NCBI GenBank assembly: GCA_039621445.1
Contig: CP154954.1
Span: forward strand, 16,138,140 to 16,202,139
From: Euglena gracilis
Taxonomy: Eukaryota > Euglenida > Euglenophyceae > Euglenales
Length of the DNA stretch: 64,000 bases
Direction: 5' to 3'
Every line of letters begins with the position of its first letter. Position 1 is the first letter of the stretch. Of the stretch, positions 12,009 to 22,989 are shown piece after piece. The notes beneath the pieces are model-generated. The model searched no databases. It had not been told where the DNA came from and saw nothing but the letters and a program-made list of their open reading frames with translations. A program made the position numbers and the translations under genes.

Positions 12009-12417
12009 TTTTTCTGCAAAACCGCCACTAACCAGAGCACCACCACCGCCACCCCCATTTCAGGTCTGGTTGCAAGGAAAGAGAGCGCTCAAAAGGCATG
12101 CCAGGTTGCCCACCAATCGCACTCTGTTCTCTGGGAGAGAAAACATATAACAGGGCCATGACAGGCATCATATGCACGTGAATGAGCCGCGCGTCGGAGA
12201 GGGGTTGAACATTGCACAGCAGCTCTCCACTGGACCAGGCATAAGCTACATCCCCACAGGGAAAAATTAGGGGGAAAGATGGGAAATAATTACAAGCTTC
12301 TTTTTACCAAACTCTGGGGGAGGGGATGCCTAGCAGGCTTCTGTTTACCAACTCTGGGGGAGGGGGGGGTTCGTCCTGTAATAAAAAAAAAGCGCTTACC
12401 TGTACCGGTGGGGGAGG

Positions 12418-12618
12418 TCAGGACCACCTAGCCAATTTTATTGCAGAACTACTTAACCCAGGCGCTGTCGGAGCAGCAGTATAATGTAGACATATCAAAA
12501 TACCTGACCTTGCTTGAGTTGGGATGGCGTCAACTTCTGCCTCAACGCTGGTGTGTCGGCGTCTATTTTCTGTTGCTGTGTTGTGTATTGCCTCTTCATT
12601 GACGAATGACCCTTCCAA
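12418..12618 (-). other. Block later inverted in unit 2 (reference orientation)
   Basis: A roughly 215-bp segment encoding, on the minus strand, HTSVEAEVDAIPTQARSGIL-like sequence. Its orientation relative to its neighbours agrees with the right arm (40600-40815) but is opposite in unit 2 (about 22990-23210). Unit 1 and the right arm therefore keep the older arrangement. Confidence 0.7.
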
Positions 12619-12708
12619 GATTTTTGAAGGAAGCTTGCACCTTCCCCCAGGGAGCTGGGAGCCATGGCAGGGGGTGGGCGATTTTGACGATTTGGACCTT
12701 ACACTGGC

Positions 12709-13080
12709 ATGGATTCTGTGTCTGTTGCAGGAGGATCAAAAGAGCTCATGCATAGTGTGTGGATGAAGAGCAAGAAAAAAACAACTTTCTGTTTCATTGG
12801 CCTCACAATTACGGGATGCGATCAGAACAGCGACGGGTTTCTTCTTCCGCTAAAAGCCGGGTTGAACAGACTGACTATTCATTTGCAACTGAACCACTGC
12901 GGAAATGCTGCACGACTCACCTGGTGCCACGTCCAATTTTGACGGCAAACCATCCGGCACCCTTTGAAACCTGGCACGTGTACTCCACCACTGTTCTGTC
13001 AACAGAAAATGCTCGAGCGTCTGTTGTTAAAATCATTCTTTGGGGTTGCAACGAGCAGATTTTTTCCACGCATCCTGAGT
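12709..13080 (+). pseudogene. Coding-like fragment B-5 (unrecognised), unit 1 copy
   Basis: Two overlapping frames look protein-like: FCFIGLTITGCDQNSDGFLL, and in another frame RVEQTDYSFATEPLRKCCTT followed by NHPAPFETWHVYSTTVLS. Both recur in unit 2 (about 23280-23660, +) and the right arm (about 40180-40530, -). A CTGTTGCAG/G at about 12720-12730 could be a splice acceptor. No family recognised; the reading frame is uncertain. Confidence 0.3.
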
Positions 13081-14612
13081 AATTGTCCCGTTATGCAAAT
13101 TAAGCTGAGATGGTGCCAAATCGAACGCTCTTATTCTGTTGTGCCGGCAAAAGTTCTCTGATGCGATAAAATCCACGTTCCTTTGCGCAATTGCACAAAA
13201 GAACATAGCACAAACATTCCAAGAGTTGCTGCTGCGGGATGCCTAGGTCCTGTACCGTACAGTGCGCCACCGCGACTGCCCTACTGTGCGGTTGTGGGGC
13301 AATAAGTTTTGTTTCCGTCTGCCGTTTCGCACCATGATCTTATCCGTCACTTCTCCCACGTTCTGTGGCAAAATTGGTTACCCAAGCCTCCTTGGAGCCT
13401 GCGCGGAGCCTGGTAACCTGAGCCTCTGCAGAGGCCATTCAAAAAAAAATCAACTTCAGAATCCCCAGACAATCTGTTGAAATGCAACAGATTTTTTGTG
13501 TAAATACCAGGAGAAAAAAGCTCCGAGGTATATGCAAAGCTCCGAGCAGATATGCAAAATAAGAAAAGTATGGAAAATATGTAATGCGGGGATTGCAAAT
13601 TCTTTTAGGACCTGGGGGGATCAGCACTTGGGGCGGGCCACAATTGCAGGGAGGGGATAACCGCAACATGGACCCTCAAAAAACGCGATGCAAATAAATG
13701 AAAAATAAACGTGAAAAAAAGGCAAAAAAAACGATAATTGCATGCAAAATCCTTTGCAGAGCTCCAGGAATACGGCTCTCCCCCTCCGAAATGCAATTTC
13801 TGCCTGAGGGGCTTAAATTTCAGCTCCGTCAGGGCAACTTTTTCATTTCGCATGAAGATATGCAATTTGTTGGCAAAAAATTGCAAAATTGGGAAAATTG
13901 GGGGCAAAATGAGGAATTTTTCATTGTCCAAAAAAATTCCAGCATAAACGAAAAAAAAGCAAAAAAAACACAAATTTTGCCAAACTCAAACAAAAAAATG
14001 CAAAAAAAAAACGCGTTCCCCCCCTGCACATTTGAAAACGAGGATTGGGTGGCCAATGTTGGGGTGCCTAACTTACATTCACTATTCTCGGGAGGTCATA
14101 TCCAAAAATAGGGTCAAATTCAAATGGCCCCGGGCAAGATTGCACTTTGAGGTCAGAGACGTATGGGGACGTCAAGTTTGCAAATGCAAATAACCACCTG
14201 TTTTTTTGCGACAACCTTAGATGAAGCATCCACTCTCCCCCCTGGGGTTCAACATTCGAAAATACCTGGATCCCACCCAAATAAAAAAATCAAGGGTGGA
14301 CATTGGGGGGGGGGTAACCCAAACCCGAACCAACACCCAAACATTAATCAGGGGGGGGGAAAATGCAACTGGGCCCTTCAAATTATGCAAGTCAAAAAAA
14401 TGCAAAAAAATGCAAAAAAAAATGCAAAAAATGCAAAAAAATGCAACTTGCAAAAAAACTGTTGAAAAAAGGCTGGAATACACCAGAATTTTGCTGCCTA
14501 AATCTGTAAACATGTGACAATGCCGGCGTGCCCGTCAATGATTCACAAAGAAGACCCCCAAGGAGACAACAACAAGCACTGAAGCTTTCAAAATCAACAT
14601 GATTTGTTTAAT

Positions 14613-15221
14613 CTACGCAAATCGTCCCTCAAGGTCACCATTGAACATCAACAAAGCGGCGGCACGTCGCGTTTCATTACACAACGTGGAACGCAATTTG
14701 GTATCAACACACCCAGCAAGGCTGAACGAACGTGGCGGCACACCCTTCTGCATTCTATAGCACAACATTTGGATTCCGCACATGCAGAAGTGTGTGCTTT
14801 CAACGTCAGCAGAGGTGGTGGGAATGGTCAGTAAAAACTTGGCAACTTGGGCGAGGGCACCACTGTGCTTCGCCCAATACTGCATAAGCGAAACGGAATC
14901 TGAGGGGAACACTTGCTCCACGCGGCAATACCGCTGCCAATCCCCTTGAAATTCTGCATCATTCATAGGAAACGAAAGCATGGGGTATTGTGCAGGATCT
15001 TGGGACATGTCCGGAAGATTCCGAGGATTGAGAATTCGAATTTCTCGATAAAATTGCCATTGCTTTGGCCACCTGTCCATGACGGTGTCACAATACCTTG
15101 CCCCTCTTTTTGCAGCCAAATACAGAGTGGATCGCAGAGGTGTTCCATCTTTCAGGCTTCCTAGCAAAGCCTCCACTCGTGGCGAGAAAACGGCCCCTTC
15201 CCTTGCAAGCTTTGACAGCAA
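14613..15221 (-). CDS. C-terminal exon of hAT transposase (dimerisation region)
   Basis: About 200 open codons ending at a stop just after NGDLEGRFA. The stretch SPRVEALLGSLKDGTPLRST, then DTVMDRWPKQWQFYREI, YWAKHSGALAQVAKFL and LTIPTTSADVEST has the order of the hAT C-terminal (hATC) region. Upstream it is out of frame with exon 5, and the join sits at the inferred internal deletion, so it is not translated as part of the full protein in this copy. A related, more decayed fragment is at 54270-54465. Confidence 0.8.
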   Translation of the reverse strand: MLSKLAREGAVFSPRVEALLGSLKDGTPLRSTLYLAAKRGARYCDTVMDRWPKQWQFYREIRILNPRNLPDMSQDPAQYPMLSFPMNDAEFQGDWQRYCRVEQVFPSDSVSLMQYWAKHSGALAQVAKFLLTIPTTSADVESTHFCMCGIQMLCYRMQKGVPPRSFSLAGCVDTKLRSTLCNETRRAAALLMFNGDLEGRFA

Positions 15222-15894
15222 GCGACAATCATGTGCAGCACCGACTGTCCGCGGCTGTCCGTCGTCTCATCGAAGCTGACGGCCACGTCCTGGTTCGCCA
15301 GACGACGCCGCAACTCCGCAACGTGCCTCTGTGCGGGAAACAGTAATGATCATGAACTGAAAATTTATATCGGAAACCGAAACACAAACAATGCAACCAA
15401 CTTCCAATAAAGACAAGTCAAAGAGTACAAGGGGGAGAGGGCAACATAACACCTTGTAGACGCATTCCACCGAAGGCTTCATGTCCTTCTGGTCCTTGGG
15501 ATAACACCCTGAAAACTTCGTTGCCTTTCCAAAGAAACCCCTCAGGCTGGGGTGCGCGATCTTCTCCAAAGGTATGCCTACCAGAAAAAGGAGGCATTCC
15601 AGGACATTTACGAACATGGAGAGTATACCTGCTGCTAGGAATGCAGCACAAAGGTCATCGTGAACATCGTTGATTTCCGTTCTTGCTGTAAGCAACTTTT
15701 TCAAATCAGCTTGAACCTGTTAAAAAAAAAACAAATTATCTACCTGGAATGGAATGTGGAAAACGCACCTTTGCACGTTCAGGCACTTTTGGATTCAGAT
15801 TCTGTGTGGACGAGGCTTCATCTTGTACCTCCGCCGTTGGGGTGGCAATCTGAAAGTGAGGAAGCGGTCGTCAGACACAAAAAAAAATACATAC

Positions 15895-16275
15895 CGGGGC
15901 TTTTGGTCTTGTTGCCTTCTTCTTTGCCAATTCAACATGGCCAGCTTGCTTCACGTGTTGATTTGCAACACTCTTCCGGCGGTGGTCAATGGGCTTCTGG
16001 CAAGCCACACACCACATTGACTCACCTCGGACTTCAAAAATACCAAATGGGAATTGCTTGCAACAGCAGCATATTCTGGCTCCACCCAAATTTTCCACAC
16101 GTTTTTTGGAGCCGGAATATGTACGGGAGCTTGGAGTTGACTTCGCTCCGTAATTGAACTTCCTCTTCTTTTGACGTGAATCTTCCTCTTCTTCTTCTTC
16201 TTCTTCTTCAGGGGGGACTTCACCCTCGTCCACCAAACCTCCTTCCAGAATTGCTTCCACTTGAGTGTCGGCCAT
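15895..16275 (-). CDS. Exon 1 of the hAT transposase (zinc-finger exon)
   Basis: 127 codons from ATG at 16275 to a GT donor (GCCCCG/GTATGT) at 15894. The start is chosen because it opens the frame in good context and is followed directly by the acidic run (nine Glu). The zinc-finger region (residues about 69-113) has a CCCC cluster, CVAC, and His residues at finger spacing, as in CGGBP1-like DNA-binding domains. The frame read past the donor stops within 8 codons, supporting the splice site. Confidence 0.8.
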
Positions 16276-16683
16276 GATGCAAGCTGAAATGACAAAAACA
16301 AGCTCGGAAAACATCCACTCCTCTGCAAAGCTGCCTTTTAATAGGGTGAAAGTATCAAAGACCCCAGGCAACTGCAGAGGGACCACGGACCATGGCGACC
16401 AACAACAAAAAAAAATTTTCCAGGACAAAATATTTTATGCAAAAAAATGCAAAAAAATGCAAAAAAATTCAAATTTCGGGAAAAGCCGATTATGCAAAAA
16501 AATGCAAATTATGCAAGTTGCATTTCCCCCCCCCTGCATTAATACCTATCTCCAACAACAACCCATAATAAGCAATAAATGTGCAAAATTGTGAATGTTT
16601 CAATCAGTTTTTTGGGAGGCAATCCGCCTGGAGGTGTACGTGGTCTCACCACATTCTGCACAAAGGGCCACTCACTTTGAAGC

Positions 16684-17031
16684 TCAGTAAGCCTGCCTCA
16701 CCACACTGTCTGCCCAACGTCGAAGACGCCTGGCCAATGTCACTGCTTTGGTGCTGTCATCGTCGGTCAAACATGAAGGCAGCACCTTGCAGGCCACAGG
16801 CAGCTGTAGCAGACACCAGGGGAGGGGGGTGGGAGAGGTTTGGTTTTGGGGTGCCGCCGAGGGCGAGGGGAAGATAATGTGGGGCCAGCCACGCCAACAA
16901 ACCGTCGTCCCAATTGCCCAGGCCAGGTGACTGGCATGGATTAGACACCTACCCCTTGGGAGGATGGGGTTTGGACTGACCCCCTGTAAACTTTCTGGGC
17001 CAATCTTTTTTGGCACCTTGGCAGTATCCAA
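16684..17031 (-). pseudogene. Coding-like fragment B-1, unit 2 copy
   Basis: Same segment as at 8170-8510, reading DTAKVPKKIGPESLQGVSPN and VACKVLPSCLTDDDSTKAV. A small indel relative to the right-arm copies changes the frame after CLTDDD. Function unknown. Confidence 0.35.
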
Positions 17032-18379
17032 AAAACATCCATGGATCTATTCAATGCGCTTTGGAAAAGTAATTTGGTGTCAAATGGCTTCTATTTCAGA
17101 GGACAACAAAAAATTACAGCATTTCGGGTTATTGGTGTCCATCAGACTTTTTGGAGGAAACATTTTGTCAAAAAAAAAAAGAAACTGACGTGAAAAGCCA
17201 GTAGGGAGAATCTGTCCTGTTTGGTGGGATCTCTGGGTATCCTGTAGGGTTTGATGCAGGTGATGGTGTCTGAGAAAGTTTGGGTCACTGGAACCCCCCC
17301 AAGACTGAGGTGCACTCAGGGTCAATACAGTCGGGCCGGAAATAGATTTTTGACAATTCATTTGGGGGGGGGGCGTCAATGTCCCCGAGGAGTTGCGGAG
17401 GTCCCCAGAAACAACCTCACATTGATTTTTCCATGGACACTATCAGCATCTGCCTGGTGGCGTGGACGACCGATCCACCTTCTCCTTTCCTCCAAAAAAA
17501 AAACTAATCTGCTGATTTTGCACAATTCTGATGAGCAACTTTGCGACGGACACAAAACCCAAGGTATCGCAAGGCCCTACTACTACCGATACTAAATGCC
17601 TGACCTTGCTGCGGTGTCCTGACGACCGTGTCGACACAGTGGTGCCCTGTTTTATGTTGGTGTGAAATAACAAGTGTGGCCCACACCGTCCATCGGATGG
17701 GGAGAGGCCAAAGGGAAGTAATCGCAGAAGGGAGCCAACATTGCTGCCCAGAATCCTCGGAAAGGGAAATTTCCCCTGCGGATTCGAGGAGTGGCTGGGG
17801 TTCTCAGCAAGACCGGCTGTCCTGGCACGGTGGACAGGCCACGCGTGGCACAGGGCGGGGCGCTAATGGGTCAAAAAAAAAGCCAATACTGCTGGGGGAG
17901 AGGCAAGAGAGACAGAACCACATGGGTTGGCACAGTGGCAGCACAGGGTTGGCTTGTCTCATATTCATATGCAAAATTTGCAATTTGCCACCCCAGTGCC
18001 TGTGCATTGCCTTTCAGGGTTTCTCCGGTTTCCGTGCTGGCCGAGGCCAAAATGTATCCGTGATTTTCCGTGATTTTCCGTCTATTTCCTATTTTATTTT
18101 TTAAAAAAAAAAAAAAACCATATTCCATATCAAATCATATCCCTCTGCCTCATCCGTGAATATCCGTGAATTTTTGTGATTTCTGTAAAAATGGCCTCGC
18201 GCCTTTTTTCCGTGATCCTCCATGAATTTCATTAATTTCCTTTTCAGGAAGTGGAAGGATCCCTATGCTTTTACGCCGTTGAAAAACGATTCTCTTCGTT
18301 TCACATCATCACCAAGAAGGAAAAATTACTTTTCCAATTACAAATAAATCACATCACCAGAAAACTTAAAAAAGCATGG

Positions 18380-18780
18380 GGGTAGGTCGGTGCGAAAAGA
18401 ATTAGCTCTCTCCAAAAAAACTGGTGACTTAATTCTGAGGACATTTGGAGGAATCGTTTCTGATTGAAGCGAGCAATGCTTCCGCTTGAGCAGTGTTCAG
18501 TGGTGGTCCTGCCCACCCCAGCATGCCAACTGTAGGTTGCATGCTGGTCCGCCTGCATGGAGGCAAAAAAGAACAGCGCACGAACGTAGAAATTGAACAT
18601 CACAAGTATTAGCAAAACATTTTTCATAATTGCTGAAGAGTTGGGGAAAGCCTTCAGAACGGGTGGCTGATGTTTCTTTGGGTGAACATCTGGAAAAGAA
18701 TTTTGATTTTCGCCGAAATTCTGGTGACACCACTTTTCAGAATACATTATTCAGAGTTTCATCAGAGAATGCATCGTCCA
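18380..18780 (-). pseudogene. Coding-like fragment B-2, unit 2 copy
   Basis: This is the most complete left-arm version: one frame runs from KWCHQNFGENQNSFPDVHPK through LLILVMFNFYVRALFFFASM to GRTTTEHCSSGSIARFNQKR. Compared with the right arm it has about 60 extra bases just before KWCHQNF, which break the upstream frame. One central hydrophobic stretch could be a membrane segment, but this is uncertain. No family recognised. Confidence 0.4.
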
Positions 18781-18935
18781 TTCATTACAATACATCGTCC
18801 AGAATCAAATATTTCATATCTGAAGAATTAAAGCAGACAACAAAACACCATTCCTTTCCCCGTCCAGCCTCACCCCTGTGAATGGAACCCGAAAGAGCAA
18901 ATCCAGGAAAACCAAGCGCTGTCTCCAGTCCAGAC

Positions 18936-19245
18936 CAGGGCGGTCCTTAAGCAAATAAAAAAAAAACTCCGCTGTCCCAGCAGACTCAATAAAAATATAC
19001 AGGAAAATGGGCAAATAAATTTGGCATTATTCGGTGAGAACAGGTCGACACCAGGGAAAAAAACTGGTTCTTGGCATCCTTGGACCATCGCCCATCCACC
19101 CAAATCATCAAAAACTGTGTTTTTTGGACTTTTTAATTTTGGACCCCGTTCAAGTCCCAGTCCGGCCCTTGGTCGGCCCTTTGGCCGAAAGGGGGGCGGT
19201 CCTTAAGGAAAAAAAAATTTTTTTCTGTCCCTTAAAGACCGCCCT
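18936..19245. mobile_element. 310-bp MITE with 8-bp TSD (hAT-like)
   Basis: Terminal inverted repeats are CAGGGCGGTCCTTAAG and CTTAAAGACCGCCCTG, flanked by the 8-bp duplication GTCCAGAC (18928-18935 and 19246-19253). The right arm keeps the empty site (a single GTCCAGAC at about 42842-42849, reverse strand). An internal second copy of the end motif (GGGGCGGTCCTTAAGG) lies at 19193-19208. There is no coding capacity. A second, inverted copy begins at 63709 and runs off the window. Confidence 0.92.
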
Positions 19246-19496
19246 GGTCCAGACAAGGGGACAGTTGGTGCAGCAAAAGTATTGAAACCACCGCGGGTGC
19301 GGTGCCATTCACACAAGGGGGGGGGATTTCGGGCCAGGAAACAGCATTTTGCAATCCGGCGAAGCAACCCTGCCGTCTGCTCTCTGCTTGTGGTGTGAGT
19401 TGACCAATTCAAAATTGGCCAAAAGGGGCCAAACGGTGCGACTGTGTGTGTGGTGACTGCAGGCGAGAGGGCTGCGAAGTGCCCGCTAGGCAGGAA

Positions 19497-20865
19497 CAGA
19501 CATTCATTTAGTGTGGTTCACATAAGTCGTGTGAACCACAAATTTTTTTTGGTGTCCACAGGTGTACCACAAAAAAAATTTTGGTGTCCACAGGTGAACC
19601 ACAAAATATTTTTTGGTGTCCACATGTGAACCACAAAAAAAATTTGGTGTCCACAAAAATTTTTGTTGCGCCAGAACTTGATTGAGGATGGAAAAAAAAT
19701 TCAATTCTCATGTGTTGTGACAGTGCGAGTCCTGTATTGAATAGTTGGCATCGCAAGCACATTCCCTTTTTTTCAGCACCTGAAACCTTTGGATGCTGCC
19801 AAATTGATGGCAAACCGAACACCACATTCCAATGTTTGGATCATAATTCAACCAATCTCAGTTATTTTGACATGCGGGTCGAAACTTATGCCCATATTCT
19901 TTTCGATATGGGAAAAGAGGTTTTGTTTTTCTTTGGAGAAGGTCAGCCTCCAGATCCCTAGCTGAAATTCACCGTTTGAAAATTCACCAGGGCCGGACCC
20001 CCTCCACCCCCCCCTCTGCCGAACCCAACGGTGAACTTCACGGCGAACCCACCAGTGAAGTTCATCACAAGAATGGTCAAAAACTTAAGAATTCAACTTT
20101 CATTGAACTTTTGGGCTATTTTTGCTTTTGGATATCGCTACTGTCTCGCCGCCCTTCGGGCAGCAAAACATGGGAGGTTAGGCAGTACGGGGGGGCGGCT
20201 GTGGACTTCACCGGTGAATGGAGGTTCGGCACGTCTGACGAGGACCCTCGGCAACCAGGGGGGGGGTCCCATTTTGCCGTGCCGAGGGGGTCAGTCCCCC
20301 AGGGGGGGGGTCCACCGTGGCGGACAGCCGGAATTTCCCAAAGGATTCCATACCAAATTCATTGGTATGGTTCGGCATGCCGTGCCGAGGGGCTTGGCTG
20401 ACCAGGGGGGTCCCCATTTTTCCATGCCGAGGGGGTCCGACCACCAGGGGGGGGGGGGTGGCTGCCGAACTTCCAATGTTCACCAGGGGGGGGGGGTACT
20501 TTCGGCGGTGTAGTTCACCGGTGAAGTTCACCGATAAACTTCATTGTTTTTGATGGTGGGGGTGAATTTTTGATGGGTTAATTAATTGCTCCTTTTCCTC
20601 TCAAAATGGTGCGGACGCTGTTGGGCAAACATGTTCAAAGAAGATTGCTTCACCGCTGTTGAGGAGAAAGGTAACAATACAAATGTCAGCAGGCGGTGGG
20701 AAATTTTCTTGGTGTCCACATGTGAACCGCAAAAAATTTTTTGGTGTCCACAGGTGAACCACAAAAAAATTTTTGGTGTCCATACGTGAACCACAAAAAA
20801 AAATTTGGTGTCCACAATGAACCACAAAATGGCAACCTTGGTGTACCACACTAAATGAATGTCTG
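19497..20865. mobile_element. 1.37-kb non-autonomous element with subterminal tandem repeats
   Basis: Terminal inverted repeats CAGACATTCATTTAGTGTGG and its complement CCACACTAAATGAATGTCTG, with an 8-bp duplication GGCAGGAA (19489-19496, 20866-20873). Unit 1 and the right arm have the empty site (CTAGGCGGGAACCCCAC). Just inside each end are three to five copies of a 30-36 bp repeat containing TTTGGTGTCCACAGGTGAAC and CCACAAAAA (about 19545-19665 and 20705-20840), in the same orientation at both ends. The middle holds G-run sequence with GTGAACTTCACCGG palindromes (about 19970-20575) and an 80-codon open frame. No transposase was found; the 8-bp TSD suggests hAT mobilisation. Confidence 0.9.
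19710..19961 (+). CDS. Small unrecognised frame inside the 1.37-kb element
   Basis: A frame of 83 codons with LNSWHRKHIPFFSAPETFGC, then LDHNSTNLSYFDMRVETYAH and ILFDMGKEVLFFFGEGQPPD. Its composition is protein-like and the G/C runs common elsewhere are absent from this stretch. It has no duplicate in the window, being private to this insertion. It could be an exon captured by the element or a scrap of the parent element's gene. No family recognised. Confidence 0.3.
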   Translation: MCCDSASPVLNSWHRKHIPFFSAPETFGCCQIDGKPNTTFQCLDHNSTNLSYFDMRVETYAHILFDMGKEVLFFFGEGQPPDP

Positions 20866-22175
20866 GGCAGGAACCCCACGCCAGTTAATCCTAACCAGGC
20901 CACTGAAGCCTGGGTTTGGCTGCGCAGGGCAGGCTCCAGACCGTAGGGCAGGGAGGTGCTTGACCCGGGTTTGGGGGGGAGGGGGTGGTGTTGGGTGCCG
21001 GGCAATCCGGACTGGGCCAATGAACCTGGAGCAGAGGTTTTTTTAAGACCGGGGGGAGGGGGGTCCCCCCCGCCCACCCACCCCCTGGCCCCCCCGGGGG
21101 GGGGGGGTCCGGAGCCACTCAAAAATTGCGGGAAATTCCAAAAATAGCACCTTTTCAAAAACTCTCGGCGCCTTCGGCACCGAAAAGTATATCCCACTCC
21201 CCCCTAGGGACCCGGGGGGGGGGGGGGGGTCAGCCGGACCCCCCCCCCCTCCCCCCCCCGGGGGGCCCCGACAAAAAAAACCCCTGACCTGGAGGCAGTT
21301 GGAAGTTCAGTGCCAAAATGTGCACATTTTCTGAGTGGTGCTGTAGCAAACCCGTCAGTGTGCCTAATGTGGTGCCCAGGAGCCTGATTCTCACAAACCA
21401 AGGGGTGGGGAGCGGAATTCTGGGTGCTGTCCAGGAAGGCACCCTCCCCCTCGGTTGCACCTTCTCCCTTGAACTTGACACGCCAAAATACGGGTGAAAT
21501 GCGGCCAATAAGGCGCCAGTGTATGAATGCTTGCGTAATAAATTTGGCTGGAGGAACATCTAGTTGTCCAGATTTTCAGCAGTCATTTTTCTGTCTCACG
21601 TTAATGTCCTGACATTTTCAGTTCGAACAAAAACAATGGATAAAAAAAAATTCCCCAAAACAGAAACCACCACTTCGGCACGGGGGAGAGAACAATGGGA
21701 TTAAAAAAAATTCCTGCAGACAGAAGCCACCACTTCAGCATGAGAGAGGGTGACGAACGAGTCAGTCGCTGAGAGATTTTTTAAAAAAGCATCGCATCGG
21801 TCAGCCACCTCCCTCACATGAAAATACCCAGTTGGCAAAATGCACTCCGGGGTGGGTCACCTCGCAGAAAGCCTGAGGAAGCCTCAGCAAGCTGGAAAGC
21901 GTTGGGAGAGGATCTCACGCCATCCTTTCCTGCCCCTTGGTTCCATCTTTACCCGCCTCCCCACTCCGGAAACTGTCCCCAGACAAATCAGCAAGCACCG
22001 ATGTAGGAGGCAGGTCAGCAAATACGGAGAGGGGGGGTGGGGCTGGGTGACAGCGAAAAAAGTCAAAAAATTCGACCGCCGGCAGACAGAAAATCCGACA
22101 ACACAATTTTTCGCAAGTTTGGGATAAGCTTGAAAGCAATGTTCGGAGTTCTTTTCAACTCAGGAATCTGCTTCT

Positions 22176-22550
22176 TCAAGAAAAAAAGTGAAAATTTTCA
22201 AACAATCGTTGGGAGACAAGGTGCGGGGAGAGAGGAGGACAGGTGCCCCCAATGAAGACAGGTTGGCGAATATGGAGGGAAGAGAACAGGCTCCCTGGGG
22301 GGAACAGGATTCCAACCTCAGAGTTTTTCAAAGGAACTTCATTGAATTTTAACCTCGACATGTTGGCCAGTACCTGGGGACCTGGCAGCTTCGCTGGTGG
22401 GCTGCTGACAGGTTCCCGGTCATGACAGCTTACTGAGAGGGGGGTGACGGCCAATTCTTCGACCCATTTCTGGAAACGTCTTTCTGCAACCAAGCTCCAA
22501 AACTTTGGAAATTCTGCATCATGCCCTTGCTCCAACTTTACACCTTCCAC
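22176..22550 (-). pseudogene. Coding-like fragment B-4, unit 2 copy
   Basis: This carries AEFPKFWSLVAERRFQKWVE, SVSCHDREPVSSPPAKLPGP and MSRLKFNEVPLKNSEVG, matching unit 1 and the right arm with scattered changes. The downstream frame differs where the G-run length differs. Unrecognised. Confidence 0.35.
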
Positions 22551-22989
22551 CCAGAATGGGTTGGAAAAGAAACCTCACGAACATTTTTTTCCAACCTCTG
22601 CAAACCGCCGCTAATCAGACCACCACCGCCACCCCCATTTCCAAGTCAGGTCTGGTTGCAAGGAAGGAGCGCTCAAAAGGCATGCTAGGTTGCCCACCAA
22701 TCGCACTCTGTTCTCTGGGAGAGAAAGCATATAACAGGGCCATGACAGGCATGCATGTGAATGAGCCGCGCGTCGGAGAGGGGTTGGACATTGCACAGCA
22801 GCTCTCCACTGGACCAGGCGTAAGCTACATCCCCACAGGGAAAAATTAGGGGGAAAGATGGGAAATAATTCCAAGCTTCTTTTTACCAAACTCTGGGGGA
22901 GGGGATGCCTAGCAGGCTTCAGTTTACCAACTCTGGGGGAGGGGGGGGGTTCGTCCTGTAATAAAAAAAAAGCGCTTACCTGTACCGGT

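Larger units (their letters stand above)
6800..13283 (+). repeat. Tandem unit 1 of block B (left arm)
   Basis: This is directly repeated as 13284-24183; both units begin with CTGTGCGGTT and run collinearly. Unit 1 lacks about 323 bp present in unit 2 (23800-24122, lost at about 13220 with AG microhomology) and about 230 bp at 7440 (present at 13790-14015). It also lacks the three unit-2 transposon insertions. Its last bases, GACTGCCCTA, are the same bases that flank the mariner insertion at the end of unit 2. Confidence 0.9.
14613..16275 (-). pseudogene. CGGBP1-like hAT transposase, five exons, middle deleted
   Basis: Exon 1 (16275-15895, 127 aa) starts at MADTQVEA. It has a poly-Glu run from a CTT repeat, a basic stretch, and a CGGBP1/BED-type zinc finger: CVAC at residues 89-92, IDHRRKSVA, and H residues near 107 and 113. 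GT-AG introns then give exon 2 (15849-15769), exon 3 (15716-15629), exon 4 (15577-15453) and exon 5 (from 15328), all in phase. Exon 4 carries IPLEKIAHPSLRGFF and exon 5 SFDETTDSRGQSVL, both typical of this hAT group. About 750 bp of catalytic core appear to be missing near 15225-15240. The C-terminal part continues in another frame (15221-14613) with RWPKQWQFYREIRILNPRN, SLMQYWAKHS, a hAT dimerisation segment (LTIPTTSADVE) and the end NGDLEGRFA. Without the middle it cannot be active. Confidence 0.88.
14349..16536 (-). mobile_element. hAT-type DNA transposon, 2.2 kb, internally deleted
   Basis: The ends read CAGGGGGGGG...AAATGCAAC and GTTGCATTTCCCCC...CTG, an inverted pair of about 20 bp. 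They are flanked by a 7-bp target duplication CATTAAT (14342-14348 and 16537-16543). Unit 1 has the empty site (CACCCAAATATAAATACC at about 8030-8045). Both ends carry clusters of ATGCAAAAAA, probable subterminal transposase-binding repeats. The internal gene is a CGGBP1-like hAT transposase on the minus strand. hAT elements usually make 8-bp duplications; here, and in the related MITE at 28748, only 7 bp match. Confidence 0.92.

Noticed and set aside
15161-15328. Reading exon 5 of the hAT gene through to the TAG at 15161 as the natural C-terminus
   Set aside because: The frame loses hAT-like residues after LHMIVA while the neighbouring frame holds the true hAT C-terminal sequence. An internal deletion with frameshift is the better explanation.
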